Assembly: GCA_945860955.1 (NCBI GenBank)
Contig: CAMATH010000071.1
Span: 1-42,070 of the forward strand
DNA: 42,070 nt
Origin: Planctomicrobium piriforme
Lineage (GTDB): Bacteria > Planctomycetota > Planctomycetia > Planctomycetales > Planctomycetaceae
Reading direction: 5' to 3'
Shown here: in pieces, positions 18,272 to 28,100 of the stretch
How positions within the stretch are numbered: position 1 is the first letter of the stretch
Layout: each line of letters starts with the position of its first letter
Notes under the pieces: model-generated
Database searches by the model: none
What the model was told of the DNA's origin: nothing
The model's input: only the letters and a program-made list of their open reading frames with translations
Made by a program: the position numbers and the translations under genes

Positions 18272-19504
18272 GTGAAGTTCTCAGGTCTGTCGTTGTCTGT
18301 TGTCGTTTTCCTGACCGTTGTGGGACGGGGAGAGTTCCTGGACGCGGCGGATGCCGTCGAGGCACCAAAATGGCGGAAGCACGTGATCAACGATCAGTCG
18401 CCATTCGAAGCCGCCGGCGTCGCCGACTTCAATGGAGATGGCAAACTCGATGTGTTCAGTGGCGATTCATGGTACGCCGCCCCGAATTGGAATCGGCACA
18501 AAGTCCGCGATGTGCCGCGCGGAACGAACCCGCACTACTACGAAGATTTCGCCGACCTGCCGCTCGACGTCAATGGCGATGGCCGGATGGATATTTTGAC
18601 CTGCGCCTACTTCAGCCGACGGATCGCGTGGGTTGAACAGCCCGCCGACCCGACCCAGCCCTGGACCGAACACACCATCGACACCCCCGGATCCATGGAG
18701 ACCGGCTCTCTGGTCAATCTCTACGGAGATGGAACACCGGTGTTCGTTCCCAACGTCGGTGGCCAGATCGTGATTTACGAATTGAAATCGAAGTCGCCCA
18801 AAGTGGAGTGGAATTCCCGCCAACTCGCTCCGGAAGGGGCGGGGCACGGCATCGGTCATGGCGACATCAACGGCGACGGGCGAATCGATCTGATCACCCC
18901 CAAGGGGTGGTACGAGCAGCCGGCCGAGCGGGCCGCCGACTGGAAGTTTCACCCAGAGCTGACACTGGGAACCGCCAGCATCGAGATCATTGGCCACGAC
19001 TTCGATGGCGACGGGGACACCGACATTGTGTGGGGGATGGGACACGAATTCGGCCTTCACTGGGTGAAGCAGTCCAAGGACGCGAACGGCAAACGGACCT
19101 GGACCAGGGAGGATATCGACACCAGTTTTTCGCAGGCCCACACGCTGCATCTGGCCGACTTTGATGGCGACGGTCAAATGGAATTCGTCACCGGAAAACG
19201 GATCTACGCCCACCCCAGTGAACCGGGTGCCACCGATGAACCGTGTGTGTTCATTTTCAAGTTTGACCGCAAGTCGGCGAAGTGGGTCAAAACAATTGTC
19301 TACCAGGGAGAGAAGGCCCCGAACGCGCCGGCGAACGCTGAGCTGCGCGACGCGCTCAAGGATTTCCCGCGTGGTTCCGCCGGCACGGGTTTGCAGATGG
19401 CGGTTCGCGATCTGGACGGAGACGGTGATATTGACATTGTCGCGCCAGGCAAGTCGGGACTCTACTGGTTTGAGAATCCGCGAATCACCAAGCCTGCGAA
19501 ATGA
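18272..19504 (+). CDS. Secreted FG-GAP/VCBS repeat protein
   Basis: A 410-residue exported beta-propeller protein. The N-terminus is a signal peptide (LSLSVVVFLTVVG, about 6-18). Six Ca-binding FG-GAP-type motifs of the form D-x-(D/N)-G-D-G occur: DFNGDGKLD, DVNGDGRMD, DINGDGRID, DFDGDGDTD, DFDGDGQME and DLDGDGDID, spaced as blades of an integrin-like propeller. No catalytic motif is visible, so binding of ligand or carbohydrate is the likely role. The start is GTG at 18272, with the basic KFS directly before the hydrophobic core. The stop TGA overlaps the ATG of the next gene (ATGA at 19501-19504), so translation of the Gfo/Idh/MocA gene is coupled to it. Confidence 0.88.
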   Translation: MKFSGLSLSVVVFLTVVGRGEFLDAADAVEAPKWRKHVINDQSPFEAAGVADFNGDGKLDVFSGDSWYAAPNWNRHKVRDVPRGTNPHYYEDFADLPLDVNGDGRMDILTCAYFSRRIAWVEQPADPTQPWTEHTIDTPGSMETGSLVNLYGDGTPVFVPNVGGQIVIYELKSKSPKVEWNSRQLAPEGAGHGIGHGDINGDGRIDLITPKGWYEQPAERAADWKFHPELTLGTASIEIIGHDFDGDGDTDIVWGMGHEFGLHWVKQSKDANGKRTWTREDIDTSFSQAHTLHLADFDGDGQMEFVTGKRIYAHPSEPGATDEPCVFIFKFDRKSAKWVKTIVYQGEKAPNAPANAELRDALKDFPRGSAGTGLQMAVRDLDGDGDIDIVAPGKSGLYWFENPRITKPAK

Positions 19505-20817
19505 GTACGCCTCGATTCTCCTCCCACCAGCCGCCAATGAATCAGCCACCGAGTCTCCACACACGTCGGCGATTTCTGAAATCGACCGCTGTCGCCGCCA
19601 GTTCGCTGTTCACCGTTCCGACCATTATTCCCGCGTCAGCATTGGGAAAAGACGGAGCCGTGCCACCAAGTGAACGAATCGTCATGGGCATTGTCGGCAG
19701 CGGTGGCCGGGGCACCTACGACCTGGGGATCTTTCTTCAGCAACCCGAGGTTCAATTCGCGGCTGTTTGCGATGTGCGCAGCGAACGGCGGGAGGCCGCG
19801 AAAAAGATCGTCGATGAAAAGTACGGGACCGCCGACTGTGCCACCTATTCCGATATGTTCGAACTGTTCGCACGCGACGATGTCGATGCGCTGTTGATCG
19901 CCACGGGTGATCGCTGGCATACGCTCGCGTCGATCCTCGCGGCGAAGGGGGGCAAAGATGTCTATTGCGAAAAGCCCTGCTCGATGACAATCGCCGAGAG
20001 TCGGGCGCTGGCCGATGGAATCCGCCAATACGGGCGGGTTTACCAGGCGGGGACCCAACGCCGAAATATCGGAAACTTCATGCACGCCGTCCATCTGGCG
20101 CGGAGTGGAAAATTAGGGAAGTTGCGCTCGGTTCACGCCAACACGCTGGCTCCGCCGACAACACATCACTGGCTGCCCGCCGAGACCGAGCCGGCCAAAG
20201 ACGTGGTCGACTGGGACCGCTGGCTGGGGCCGACGCCATGGCGTCCGTACAATTCGGCGTACGTCGCTGGCCGCTGGCGAGGCTATTTCGATTTCCACGG
20301 TGGAGGGATTCTGGAGTGGGGAGCACACACCATAGACCTGTGTCAGTGGGCGAATGGATCCGACGATTCGGCCCCCGTGTCGTACGAGCCGCGGGGAAAC
20401 ACGGTGGTCGCCCGCTACGCGAACGGGGTTGAACTGGTGATGCGCGACAGCGGCTGGCTGGGGATGGGAACGTGCAGTGTGCGATTCGAAGGGGACGACG
20501 GGTGGGTCGAGACCGGCGACAGCGGGGACATGCTGATTGGGCCGGCGAAACTCCGGAAAGAGCAGCGTCAGTTCGCCGACGTGGGAACCGACCCGACCAG
20601 CCACATCCGCGAGTTCCTGCGCTGCGTGAAGTCGAAGGGAACGACGGCGGCGAATGCCAATATCGCCGCCCAGTCGCACATCGCGGCGCATGCGGCGTAT
20701 ATCGCATGGCAGTTGGGGCGTCCGTTGAAATTTGATCCGGTGAAAGAGGAATTCCTCGACGACGAAGAGGCCAACCGCATGCGGTCGCGAGCATACCGCG
20801 AACCGTGGCGTGTGTGA
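19501..20817 (+). CDS. Gfo/Idh/MocA family oxidoreductase, Tat-exported
   Basis: A 438-residue NAD(P)-dependent oxidoreductase of the Gfo/Idh/MocA family. A Tat signal (TRRRFLKSTAVAASSLF, about 21-37) marks it for folded export. The Rossmann fold begins with IVMGIVGSGGRGTYDLG, and the family EKP motif is present in VYCEKPCSMT. The C-terminal domain has WDRWLGPTPWRPYN and FHGGGILEWGAHTIDLCQW, with the His of GAHTID in the usual catalytic place. Exported members are common in planctomycetes and are thought to act on sugars in the periplasm-like space. Its start overlaps the stop of the FG-GAP gene by four bases. The substrate is unknown. Confidence 0.93.
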   Translation: MSTPRFSSHQPPMNQPPSLHTRRRFLKSTAVAASSLFTVPTIIPASALGKDGAVPPSERIVMGIVGSGGRGTYDLGIFLQQPEVQFAAVCDVRSERREAAKKIVDEKYGTADCATYSDMFELFARDDVDALLIATGDRWHTLASILAAKGGKDVYCEKPCSMTIAESRALADGIRQYGRVYQAGTQRRNIGNFMHAVHLARSGKLGKLRSVHANTLAPPTTHHWLPAETEPAKDVVDWDRWLGPTPWRPYNSAYVAGRWRGYFDFHGGGILEWGAHTIDLCQWANGSDDSAPVSYEPRGNTVVARYANGVELVMRDSGWLGMGTCSVRFEGDDGWVETGDSGDMLIGPAKLRKEQRQFADVGTDPTSHIREFLRCVKSKGTTAANANIAAQSHIAAHAAYIAWQLGRPLKFDPVKEEFLDDEEANRMRSRAYREPWRV

Positions 20818-20923
20818 TCCGCCGACATCGTCGAACTCAAACACCGTCGTAAACGCATACCGTCCAATTTCGATCGATTCGCCCTCCGTTGTCGGCGATG
20901 GTCGATGTTCAAGGATCACTCAC

Positions 20924-22846
20924 GTGTCACTCGTCCAGCGTTTTCAATTCACGACTCTCTTCCTGACAGTCGCGATTTCATCGCTGTCGCCTGTTCGCGC
21001 CGGTGAGAGTCTCGACAGTTTGCATGCGGTTCTGCGTTCCGATGCGCCACTCCACGACAAGGGGGTCGCCTGTCGACGTTTGGCGGTGATCGGAGACCGC
21101 CAGTCGATTCCGGTGCTGGCGGAATTGCTAAACGACAAGGCGTTATCCCAATTCGCCCGGACCGGTTTGGAGGCGATTCCAGACCCGGCCGTCGATGAAG
21201 TGTTTCGCGCGGCTCTGTCCCGGGTGAAGGGGGCGCAACTTGTCGGAGTGCTGAATTCGATCGGCAATCGCCGGGATTCCGGGGCGATCGGACAACTGGC
21301 AGAATTGGTGAAAAGCGGTGAGCCGTTGATTCAAGTTGCGGCCGCCGCCGCCCTGGGGCGGGTGGGGAACACCGAGTCTGCGAAGAGACTTCACGAGACC
21401 CTGGGTGGCACCACGGGACCGGGGCGCGTGGCGGTCGCCGACGCCTGTCTGCGGTGTGCTGACATTCTGTTTGCGGAGAAGCATCCCAAAGAGGCCATTG
21501 CGTTGTACGACGCGGTCCGCGAGGGTGACACGCCATTGCCGTTACGAACGGCGGCTACGTTGTCCGCGATTCGCTCGCGTGGCACCGACGGTGTGCCGTT
21601 GTTGCGAGAGCAGCTTCAATGCGACGATATGCGGTTTTTCGCTGTCGGACTTCGCGCCGCGCGAGAGATTCCGCGTGAAGCGGCGGTCAGCGTATTATTA
21701 GCCGAGTTGAATCAGAGGGATGAACACCGGGTCGCCTTGCTGGTTGAGTGCCTGGGGGATTTGGGAGATCCGAAGACGCGGGCCGCGGTTGTGGGGTTGC
21801 TCGATTCCAAACAGCCCGCGATTCGACGTGCCTCGATCGGAGCACTCGGGACACTGGGAGACGTGTCGACAATTGACTCCCTGTTGGACATCGCGTCGAG
21901 CGCCGAGGACCGTGACGCTCCGCTGGCGCTGGCCAGTTTGAGGCGTCTTTCTGATGGCGAGATTGACGCGGCGATTGTCGGCAAACTCAAGAACCCGGAT
22001 CCGACGCATCATGCGCAATTGTTGGAATTGGTGGCGGCGCGACGAATTGTGTCAGCAGTTCCCTTGTTGTGGGACGGGTTGGAGTCGCCGACGTCTCAGA
22101 CTCGATTGTCGGCGTGGAACGCGTTAGGAGAGACCATTGAGGTTGACCAATTCGATGAGCTGGTGTCGCGCGTTGTGAGCGCACCGCAGGCTGCGCGATC
22201 CGCGGCGACCACCGCTCTGATTTCAGCCTGCCGACGATCCACGAATCCGGACCAGTACGTCAATACCCTGGCGAGACGATTCGAGTCGGCGGCACCAGAA
22301 TTGGCGGGAACGCTGTATGAGGCCCTGCGAGCGGTCGGAGGAGAGGCGGCGTTAAACCGAACGGTCGCCGGCGCGAAGGACAAACGCGACGCGATTCAGG
22401 ACGGAGCGACTCGGGCACTTGGTGAGTGGCCCACTCCGGACGTGGCACCCGAGCTGCTGAATCTGGCGGAATCGCTGACCAACCCGAAGTATCAGATCCG
22501 CGCGATTCGGGGCTACATTCGTGTGTTTCGACAATTTGGACTTCCCGCCGACGAGCGACTGAAAATGGCCCGCCAGGCGTTGAAAGTCACCAAACGGAAC
22601 GACGAAAAAGTTCTGGTGTTGCATGCCCTGCTCAACTTCCAGAACGCGGAGACCATGAACCTGTCGATTGAGTTTCTGAACGAGCCAGGATTGGAGGCGA
22701 CCGCTGCCCAGGTGGCGATCTATATCGCAGACCAGGTGACCGACCCCGTCGCAGTCCGCAACGCGATGCGGAAGATCATCGACTCGGGAGCCGACGAGCG
22801 GTACGCGAAGCAGGCACGCGACGTCCTCGCCAAAGTCGGGGAATAG
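20924..22846 (+). CDS. Secreted HEAT-repeat protein
   Basis: A 640-residue protein made almost wholly of HEAT-like alpha-alpha repeats after a signal peptide (FTTLFLTVAISSLSPVRA, about 8-25). Repeats can be followed in segments such as AVIGDRQSIPVLAELLND, GDLGDPKTRAAVVGLLDS and GTLGDVSTIDSLLDIASS, each about 30-40 residues. Such solenoids bind proteins; no enzymatic motif is seen. The GTG at 20924 is chosen because an AAGGA site lies eight bases before it and it begins the signal peptide. The frame is open to 20810, overlapping the oxidoreductase end, but that stretch is not protein-like. It is third in a same-strand series and may be co-transcribed, although the 106-base gap leaves room for its own promoter. 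Confidence 0.85.
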   Translation: MSLVQRFQFTTLFLTVAISSLSPVRAGESLDSLHAVLRSDAPLHDKGVACRRLAVIGDRQSIPVLAELLNDKALSQFARTGLEAIPDPAVDEVFRAALSRVKGAQLVGVLNSIGNRRDSGAIGQLAELVKSGEPLIQVAAAAALGRVGNTESAKRLHETLGGTTGPGRVAVADACLRCADILFAEKHPKEAIALYDAVREGDTPLPLRTAATLSAIRSRGTDGVPLLREQLQCDDMRFFAVGLRAAREIPREAAVSVLLAELNQRDEHRVALLVECLGDLGDPKTRAAVVGLLDSKQPAIRRASIGALGTLGDVSTIDSLLDIASSAEDRDAPLALASLRRLSDGEIDAAIVGKLKNPDPTHHAQLLELVAARRIVSAVPLLWDGLESPTSQTRLSAWNALGETIEVDQFDELVSRVVSAPQAARSAATTALISACRRSTNPDQYVNTLARRFESAAPELAGTLYEALRAVGGEAALNRTVAGAKDKRDAIQDGATRALGEWPTPDVAPELLNLAESLTNPKYQIRAIRGYIRVFRQFGLPADERLKMARQALKVTKRNDEKVLVLHALLNFQNAETMNLSIEFLNEPGLEATAAQVAIYIADQVTDPVAVRNAMRKIIDSGADERYAKQARDVLAKVGE

Positions 22847-22904
22847 ACGTTGGATTGTGAACGGATTTTCAAAAAAACAATTTTGTTTTTGTGGGGAACT
22901 TGGG

Positions 22905-23936
22905 TTAGTGTTCGCTCTTCAACCGTTGCCGAATTCGCTCGATCCGCGATTGCAGCTCGGCGTCGTTCTCCGCCTGCTCGGTGACCCGCTGGCAGGCGTG
23001 AACCACGGTCGTATGATCGCGACCTCCGTAGAATTTGCCGACTTTTTGCAGGCTCTCTCCCAGCAACTGCCGCGATAGCCACATCCCCACCTGTCGCGGA
23101 AATGCGAACTGACGGGTTCTGCGGTTTGAACGCAGGTCAGCCAGTTTCAATCCGAATTCCCCCGCGACCTCTTTCGCGATCTCCATCAAAGTCAGATTCG
23201 GGACAAGCGCCTCTTTTTCGAGGTACCGCCTGACCAGCTCGGCATCAATCGGTCGGCGGTATTGCCGCGACATCGATTCGAGCCGCTGAATCACCCCGCC
23301 CAATTCCCGGGCGCTCACCGGCATCGCGTTGGCCACAGCGATCAACGCCTCTTCCGGAATCGACAACTGGCGTCCCAATGCCAGCGCGCACAGGAGCTTC
23401 AACCGACTTTCGGCTTCCAGTGCCTTGATACGGGCGGTGATCCCCCCGCGAAACCTGCTGATCAGGCGCGGTGGAAACCCCGCCAGCGATCCCGGCGGAC
23501 AAACCGCCGTCCAGACAATTCCCGCCCCTTTGTCGCGCAATGCGATCACCAGATGCAGCAGTTGCGTCAACGATTCCGGCCGACCCTGCAAGACCTGCAG
23601 ATCTTCAATCACCAGCAGGTCGTACTCCCGCATCGCAGACTGAAACAAAGGAATCGTCTGCAATGAAGATGCCTCGGCCAACTGAGCCGAGAAGCCGGCG
23701 GCGGTCAGGATCTCGGCACGGGCGTCTGGGTTCCGCTGCTGAAACGACTTCACCCCAAACCGCACCAGGTGAGACTTCCCGCACCCGGCTGGTCCCGAGA
23801 TGAAGACCGTTCCTTCAGACTCTCCTTGAAGCCAGTCTTCTCCCAGCCGGGACATCGCTTCGTACGCCACCCGGTTCTCGGGAAGCGGCAGAAACAATTC
23901 CGGTTTCGGCGGCTTTTTGGATTTTGTCGAAGACAC
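22905..23936 (-). CDS. Short DnaA paralogue (AAA+ plus DNA-binding domain)
   Basis: A 343-residue DnaA-family protein. The AAA+ core has Walker A GPAGCGKS (48-55), Walker B LLVIEDLQ (107-114) and the box VII-like LISRFRGG (about 158-165). The C-terminal domain IV is present with the DnaA signature GGRDHTTVVHA (304-314), so unlike Hda it should bind DnaA-box DNA. Domains I and II are absent: only about 20 residues precede the core. Complete DnaA proteins are usually 440 residues or more. The start is GTG at 23936, nine bases after the cysteine desulfurase stop, so the two are one operon. No DnaA-box cluster or A/T-rich unwinding region lies nearby, so this does not mark the origin. It could be a second initiator, a regulator or an Hda-like factor. 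Confidence 0.85.
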   Translation of the reverse strand: MSSTKSKKPPKPELFLPLPENRVAYEAMSRLGEDWLQGESEGTVFISGPAGCGKSHLVRFGVKSFQQRNPDARAEILTAAGFSAQLAEASSLQTIPLFQSAMREYDLLVIEDLQVLQGRPESLTQLLHLVIALRDKGAGIVWTAVCPPGSLAGFPPRLISRFRGGITARIKALEAESRLKLLCALALGRQLSIPEEALIAVANAMPVSARELGGVIQRLESMSRQYRRPIDAELVRRYLEKEALVPNLTLMEIAKEVAGEFGLKLADLRSNRRTRQFAFPRQVGMWLSRQLLGESLQKVGKFYGGRDHTTVVHACQRVTEQAENDAELQSRIERIRQRLKSEH

Positions 23937-23945
23937 GGCGGGTTT

Positions 23946-25121
23946 TCAGGCGGAGGAAGTCACCGCAAGTTGTTCGGGTTCACCAGACATCCGGCGCAGG
24001 CGGAGGACAATTTCCGAAATGACGCGGATCGCCGCGTCGATCTCTTCGGTCGTCGTGTCCGCACCCAGGCTGAACCGTACGGAAGAGAGTAACACATTTC
24101 GTGGCTTTTTCATCGAGATCAGCACCGGTGCCGGCTCAGAGGCTCCGCTCGAACAAGCGCTCCCCAGTGAACATGCGACCCCAGCGAGATCGAGCGCCAC
24201 CAGCAGCGCCTCGCCATCGACTCCTGGAAACGCGAGATTCACGGTGTTGGGTAACCGCTCTGTTCGCGCTCCATTCAGCAGGACGGGCGGACAGCGGTCG
24301 CGCAGTCCCTCTTCCAACCGGTCGCGCAGACGTCTCTGCCGATCCATGCGCGCTTCCCGGTCGGCGTGGCACAGTTCCAGCGCTCGCACCATACCGGCAA
24401 TTAAAGGGACCGCTTCCGTTCCCGGACGTCGTTCCGCCTCCTGATGCCCGCCAAACGCGGTCGGCGCGAGGTTCCAGCCTCGCCGAACCAAAAGGGCCCC
24501 GGCTCCCCGCAATCCCTGAAATTTGTGCGCTCCGATCGCAAGTGTCGAAGCCCCCAGCGCGTGGAAATTGACCGGAATTTTTCCCACAGCCTGCAAGCCG
24601 TCGACGTGAAACGGAATTCGGCGGCTCGCGCAGATCTCGGCCAAGCGGGTCAGATTCTGGATGACGCCGGTCTCGTTGTGAGCGAGAATCACACTCACCA
24701 GCCGGCAATCGGACCAGGGGAATTCGCCCCCGACGGCGTAACCTTCTGGTTCCAGCAGTCCGTCGTTGTCGACCGGCAGGTGGGCGAGAGAAAACCCCTG
24801 GGTTTCGAGCCAGCGACATGTCTCGAGTACGGCCGGGTGTTCACCGGCTGTCAATCCGATGTGGCCAGGGGTTCCGCGTGTGAACCCCAACACGGCCATG
24901 TTGTTCGCTTCCGTACCACCGCTGGTGAAGACGACCTCGTCGGGAAACGCCCCCAGGAGGGAGGCGAACGATTCGCGAGCCGTCTCCAGAATCTGGCGGG
25001 CGCGCCGTCCGAACGCGTGCCTGCTGCCAGGATTGGCGAACGCATCGCGCCACAAGCGCTGGGTCAATTCGACCACCTCGGGATGGGGAGGAGTCGTGGC
25101 GTTGTGGTCGAGGTAAATCAT
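23946..25121 (-). CDS. Cysteine desulfurase (NifS/IscS-like)
   Basis: A 391-residue PLP-dependent class V aminotransferase-fold enzyme that takes sulfur from cysteine for Fe-S clusters or thio-modification. Key residues are all visible: IYLDHNATTP at the start, SGGTEANN (67-74), the cofactor-stacking His95 in GEHPAV, Asp174 and Gln177 in HVDGLQ, the PLP lysine Lys200 in GAHKF, and the catalytic Cys323 in GSACSSGASEP. I choose the ATG at 25121 because relatives begin with this strand; the frame is open to 25178 but would run through a perfect hairpin. It is the first gene of an operon with the short DnaA gene, an unexpected partner, with no IscU or other Fe-S gene in sight. Confidence 0.94.
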   Translation of the reverse strand: MIYLDHNATTPPHPEVVELTQRLWRDAFANPGSRHAFGRRARQILETARESFASLLGAFPDEVVFTSGGTEANNMAVLGFTRGTPGHIGLTAGEHPAVLETCRWLETQGFSLAHLPVDNDGLLEPEGYAVGGEFPWSDCRLVSVILAHNETGVIQNLTRLAEICASRRIPFHVDGLQAVGKIPVNFHALGASTLAIGAHKFQGLRGAGALLVRRGWNLAPTAFGGHQEAERRPGTEAVPLIAGMVRALELCHADREARMDRQRRLRDRLEEGLRDRCPPVLLNGARTERLPNTVNLAFPGVDGEALLVALDLAGVACSLGSACSSGASEPAPVLISMKKPRNVLLSSVRFSLGADTTTEEIDAAIRVISEIVLRLRRMSGEPEQLAVTSSA

Positions 25122-25140
25122 GGAGACTTGCGATAATGAC

Positions 25141-25170
25141 GGGTGACGTGGATTGAAATCCACGTCACCC
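25141..25170 (-). terminator. Perfect 13-bp hairpin between two minus-strand genes
   Basis: GGGTGACGTGGAT at 25141-25153 pairs perfectly with 25158-25170 around the loop TGAA. It begins 12 bases after the stop of the giant protease gene (25182) and ends 20 bases before the cysteine desulfurase start. On the minus strand it is not followed by a T run, so termination would be non-canonical; an mRNA-end stabiliser or a small repeat element are alternatives. Confidence 0.55.
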
Positions 25171-25181
25171 GCCCTCATTCG

Positions 25182-28100
25182 CTAATTGACAGTCTCCGTC
25201 CCGCCGTTGTTGAGATCGGTGACCACATCGCCAGTGTACTTCCAGAACCAGTCGAGCGCGGTGCCGCCCGTCAGCGTGTCGAGCGCAGAGCTGTCGTTGA
25301 GGAGGGTCAGGTTGGTCAGCTTGAATGTCCCGTTGAGTCCGCCACCGTTGCGGAGGTTGTTCACCCGGGCGCTGTACAGAAGATCGCCGCGCGCCCATTC
25401 CGACAGAATCCCGCGAATCGCGGTTCGATCGAGGATCCGAGTTCCCTCGTTGTAGTAGGTGGTCGTCCCACCAATCACAATGTCCTCGTCATCACCGCCA
25501 TCGAGCGTGTCGGCACCCGAACCACCGAAAAACAGATCCCGGCCACCGAGTCCCATCAACGTATCCAGGCCGGCACCACCGAACAGCACATTGTTCGCGC
25601 TGTTACCAGAAATGGTGTCGTCCTTCGTCGTTCCCACGACCATTTCGAACGCGGTCTCCGACGAGAGCGTCAATCTGAGATTCGCGTTCACAACCTGTAG
25701 GGTGGTCAGCGCCAGATTCAACGCGACACCCACACTCGTGGTCCCCGAAAAATCCAGCAGGTCGATTCCGCCAGCAGTCGTGGCCGCTTCGACCAGGTTG
25801 TCGGTTCCCAGGGCGCTGTCAGCGTCCATCAGATAGACGTCATCATCATCGCCACCCGAGAGCGTATCGTTCCCCGCGCTCCCCACCAGCGTGTCGTTTC
25901 CTGTCCCGCCAGAGAGCGTGTCATCACTGGGGCCACCCACAAGTGTGTTGTCGAGACCATTTCCGGTCAGGACGTCGTTCATGGAACCTCCGGTCGCGTT
26001 CTCGATTTCACTCCCGGCACTCAGAGTCAATGTCAGGTTGGAATTGACGACTTGCGCCGTCGTCAATCCCAGATTCAGCGTCACGGTTTTCGTCGTGGTG
26101 GCGGTGAAGTCGACGCGGTCGATTCCACTTCCCGGGCCGTCGCTGATCGTGTCGCTTCCCAGTTGTGAGTCGGTATCAAACGGGTAAATATCGTCGCCCG
26201 CTCCGCCAGCCAGCACATCGTTCCCCGGACCACCTGTCAGCGTGTTGCCGAGGTCGTTGCCCGTCAGTGTGTCCGAGAACGATCCGCCAATGATGTTCTC
26301 GAACACCGCATTCGAAGAAAGTGTCAGCGACAGGTTCGCATTCACCACCTGGGTGGTTGTTCGCGAGAGATCGACGGCGACCCCCACTGTCGTGCTCGCC
26401 GAGAAATTCAATACGTCCGTCCCTTCACCAATCAGTTCCGTGAGTGTGTCAGCACCCAACGGAGAGTCGGTGTCGAACAGATAGCTGTCGTTTCCGGTGG
26501 CTCCCGCCATCTGGTCGTCGCCCGGTCCGCCGGTAATCGCATTCACGAGAGTGTTCCCCGTCAACGTGTCCCCCTGGGTACCACCAATCAGGTTCTCGAA
26601 CGTCGTCGCCGAGCCAAGCGTCAGGGTCAGAAAGGCATTCACGACCTGCGCGCCGGATTGACCCAGGTCGACCGAGACAGCTTGTCCTAACGTCGACGAG
26701 AAATCGAGCGTGTCGGTTCCACCACCGGTTTCATCCAGCACATCGCTTCCCAAAACGGAGTCGGCCGCGAATCGATAGGAATCACTGCCGGCCCCTCCCA
26801 TCACCTGATCATTCCCCGCCTCGCCCGCGAGAAGGTCGCTCCCTCCGTTCCCTGTCAAAACGTCGTCATCACCCCCACCGAACAACGAGTCGGCGTTGGT
26901 TCCCCCCGTCAGCGCGTCATTCCCCGCGCCGCCAAAAACGGCAGTCGCTTTGTCAAACGCCGCAATGTTCACCGTGTCGGCCCCGGCGTGCGTGCGAATC
27001 CGCAATCCGGCCACTGTTCCACTCGGGTAGGCCAACACCGAACCGTTGAATACAAAATTCGACGGATCGCTCGCGGTGAAGATGTCGGAACCTGCCGTCC
27101 CCTGAACCATCAACAGACCGCTCGCCAGGTGATAGGCTCCCGTCACGACCGCAGTGTTGTTGTCGTTGAAGCCATCTTCAAACAGCACATTCGTCGGGTC
27201 GGCGACCGCCAGCAGGAAGTAATCGCCGGTGGGATCGGACAGCCCCGCTCCGGGCAACTTGACCAGCCCTGAGGTTGTTCCGATCGTCAGTGTTTTGGTG
27301 TGCGTCCCGACTGAGAGATCCGCAGGGGCGGAAAGGGCCAGCGAGTAGAGCGACACATCGCCCCCAGGCAGGTCGTCGGCCGACTGGAAGATTCCGAGGG
27401 TGAACGGGGCACTGATGGCGTTGGCGATCTCGTAGTTGATCGTCAGCGTGACCGAGCCGTTCGTGGTCGCCGACAACACCCGGATGTCGCTTTCCGCGAC
27501 ATTGGTGACTGTCACCGCCAGATCCTGTGTCGCCGACCGGCCCAATCCATCGCTGGCGCGGACTCGCACCAGATAGGTGCTGTTGCGATCCAGATCGGTC
27601 GGACGTTCGAAGTCCGGGGCGGTCAGGAACGACAGCGCGCCACCGGTTGTGATCGCGAACTTCGATTGATCGTCACCACCCACGATGGAATAGCTGACCG
27701 TCGGGGTCGGCAGGTCGGCGTCGCTTGCCCCGACGCTGAGGACAGGAATCGTATTCTCCGGAACGCTGACGGTCGACGATGTCGTAAAGACCGGGTCAAA
27801 TTCGTTCACCGGAGTCACGTTGACGGTCAGGTTCTGAATCGTCGTCCGCGTTCCATCGCTGGCGGTGACCTGCACCAGATAGGCGTTATTGCGGTCCGCG
27901 TCGGTTGGGTTTTCGAAATCGGGTGCCGACACGAAGCTCAACGCCCCGCCGAGAATTGAGAACTTCGCGCTGTCGACTCCGCCAGTGATCGAGTAGGTGA
28001 CGGTCTGCGCGGGAAGGTCGGCGTCGGTCGCCGTGACGGTACCGACCGCTGTCACGTTTTCCGCGACACTGAACGTCGGCAGTGATGTGAAGATCGGGCT

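Noticed and set aside
22847-23936. Replication origin near the DnaA-like gene
   Set aside because: The flanks are only 58 and nine bases long and coding on both sides, without a DnaA-box cluster or a duplex-unwinding region beyond a short A/T patch at 22870-22890.
25182-26990. RTX repeats as sign of a type I secreted toxin
   Set aside because: No ABC exporter, membrane fusion protein or toxin domain is present in the window; the N-terminal LEPR-like signal points to a different export route.
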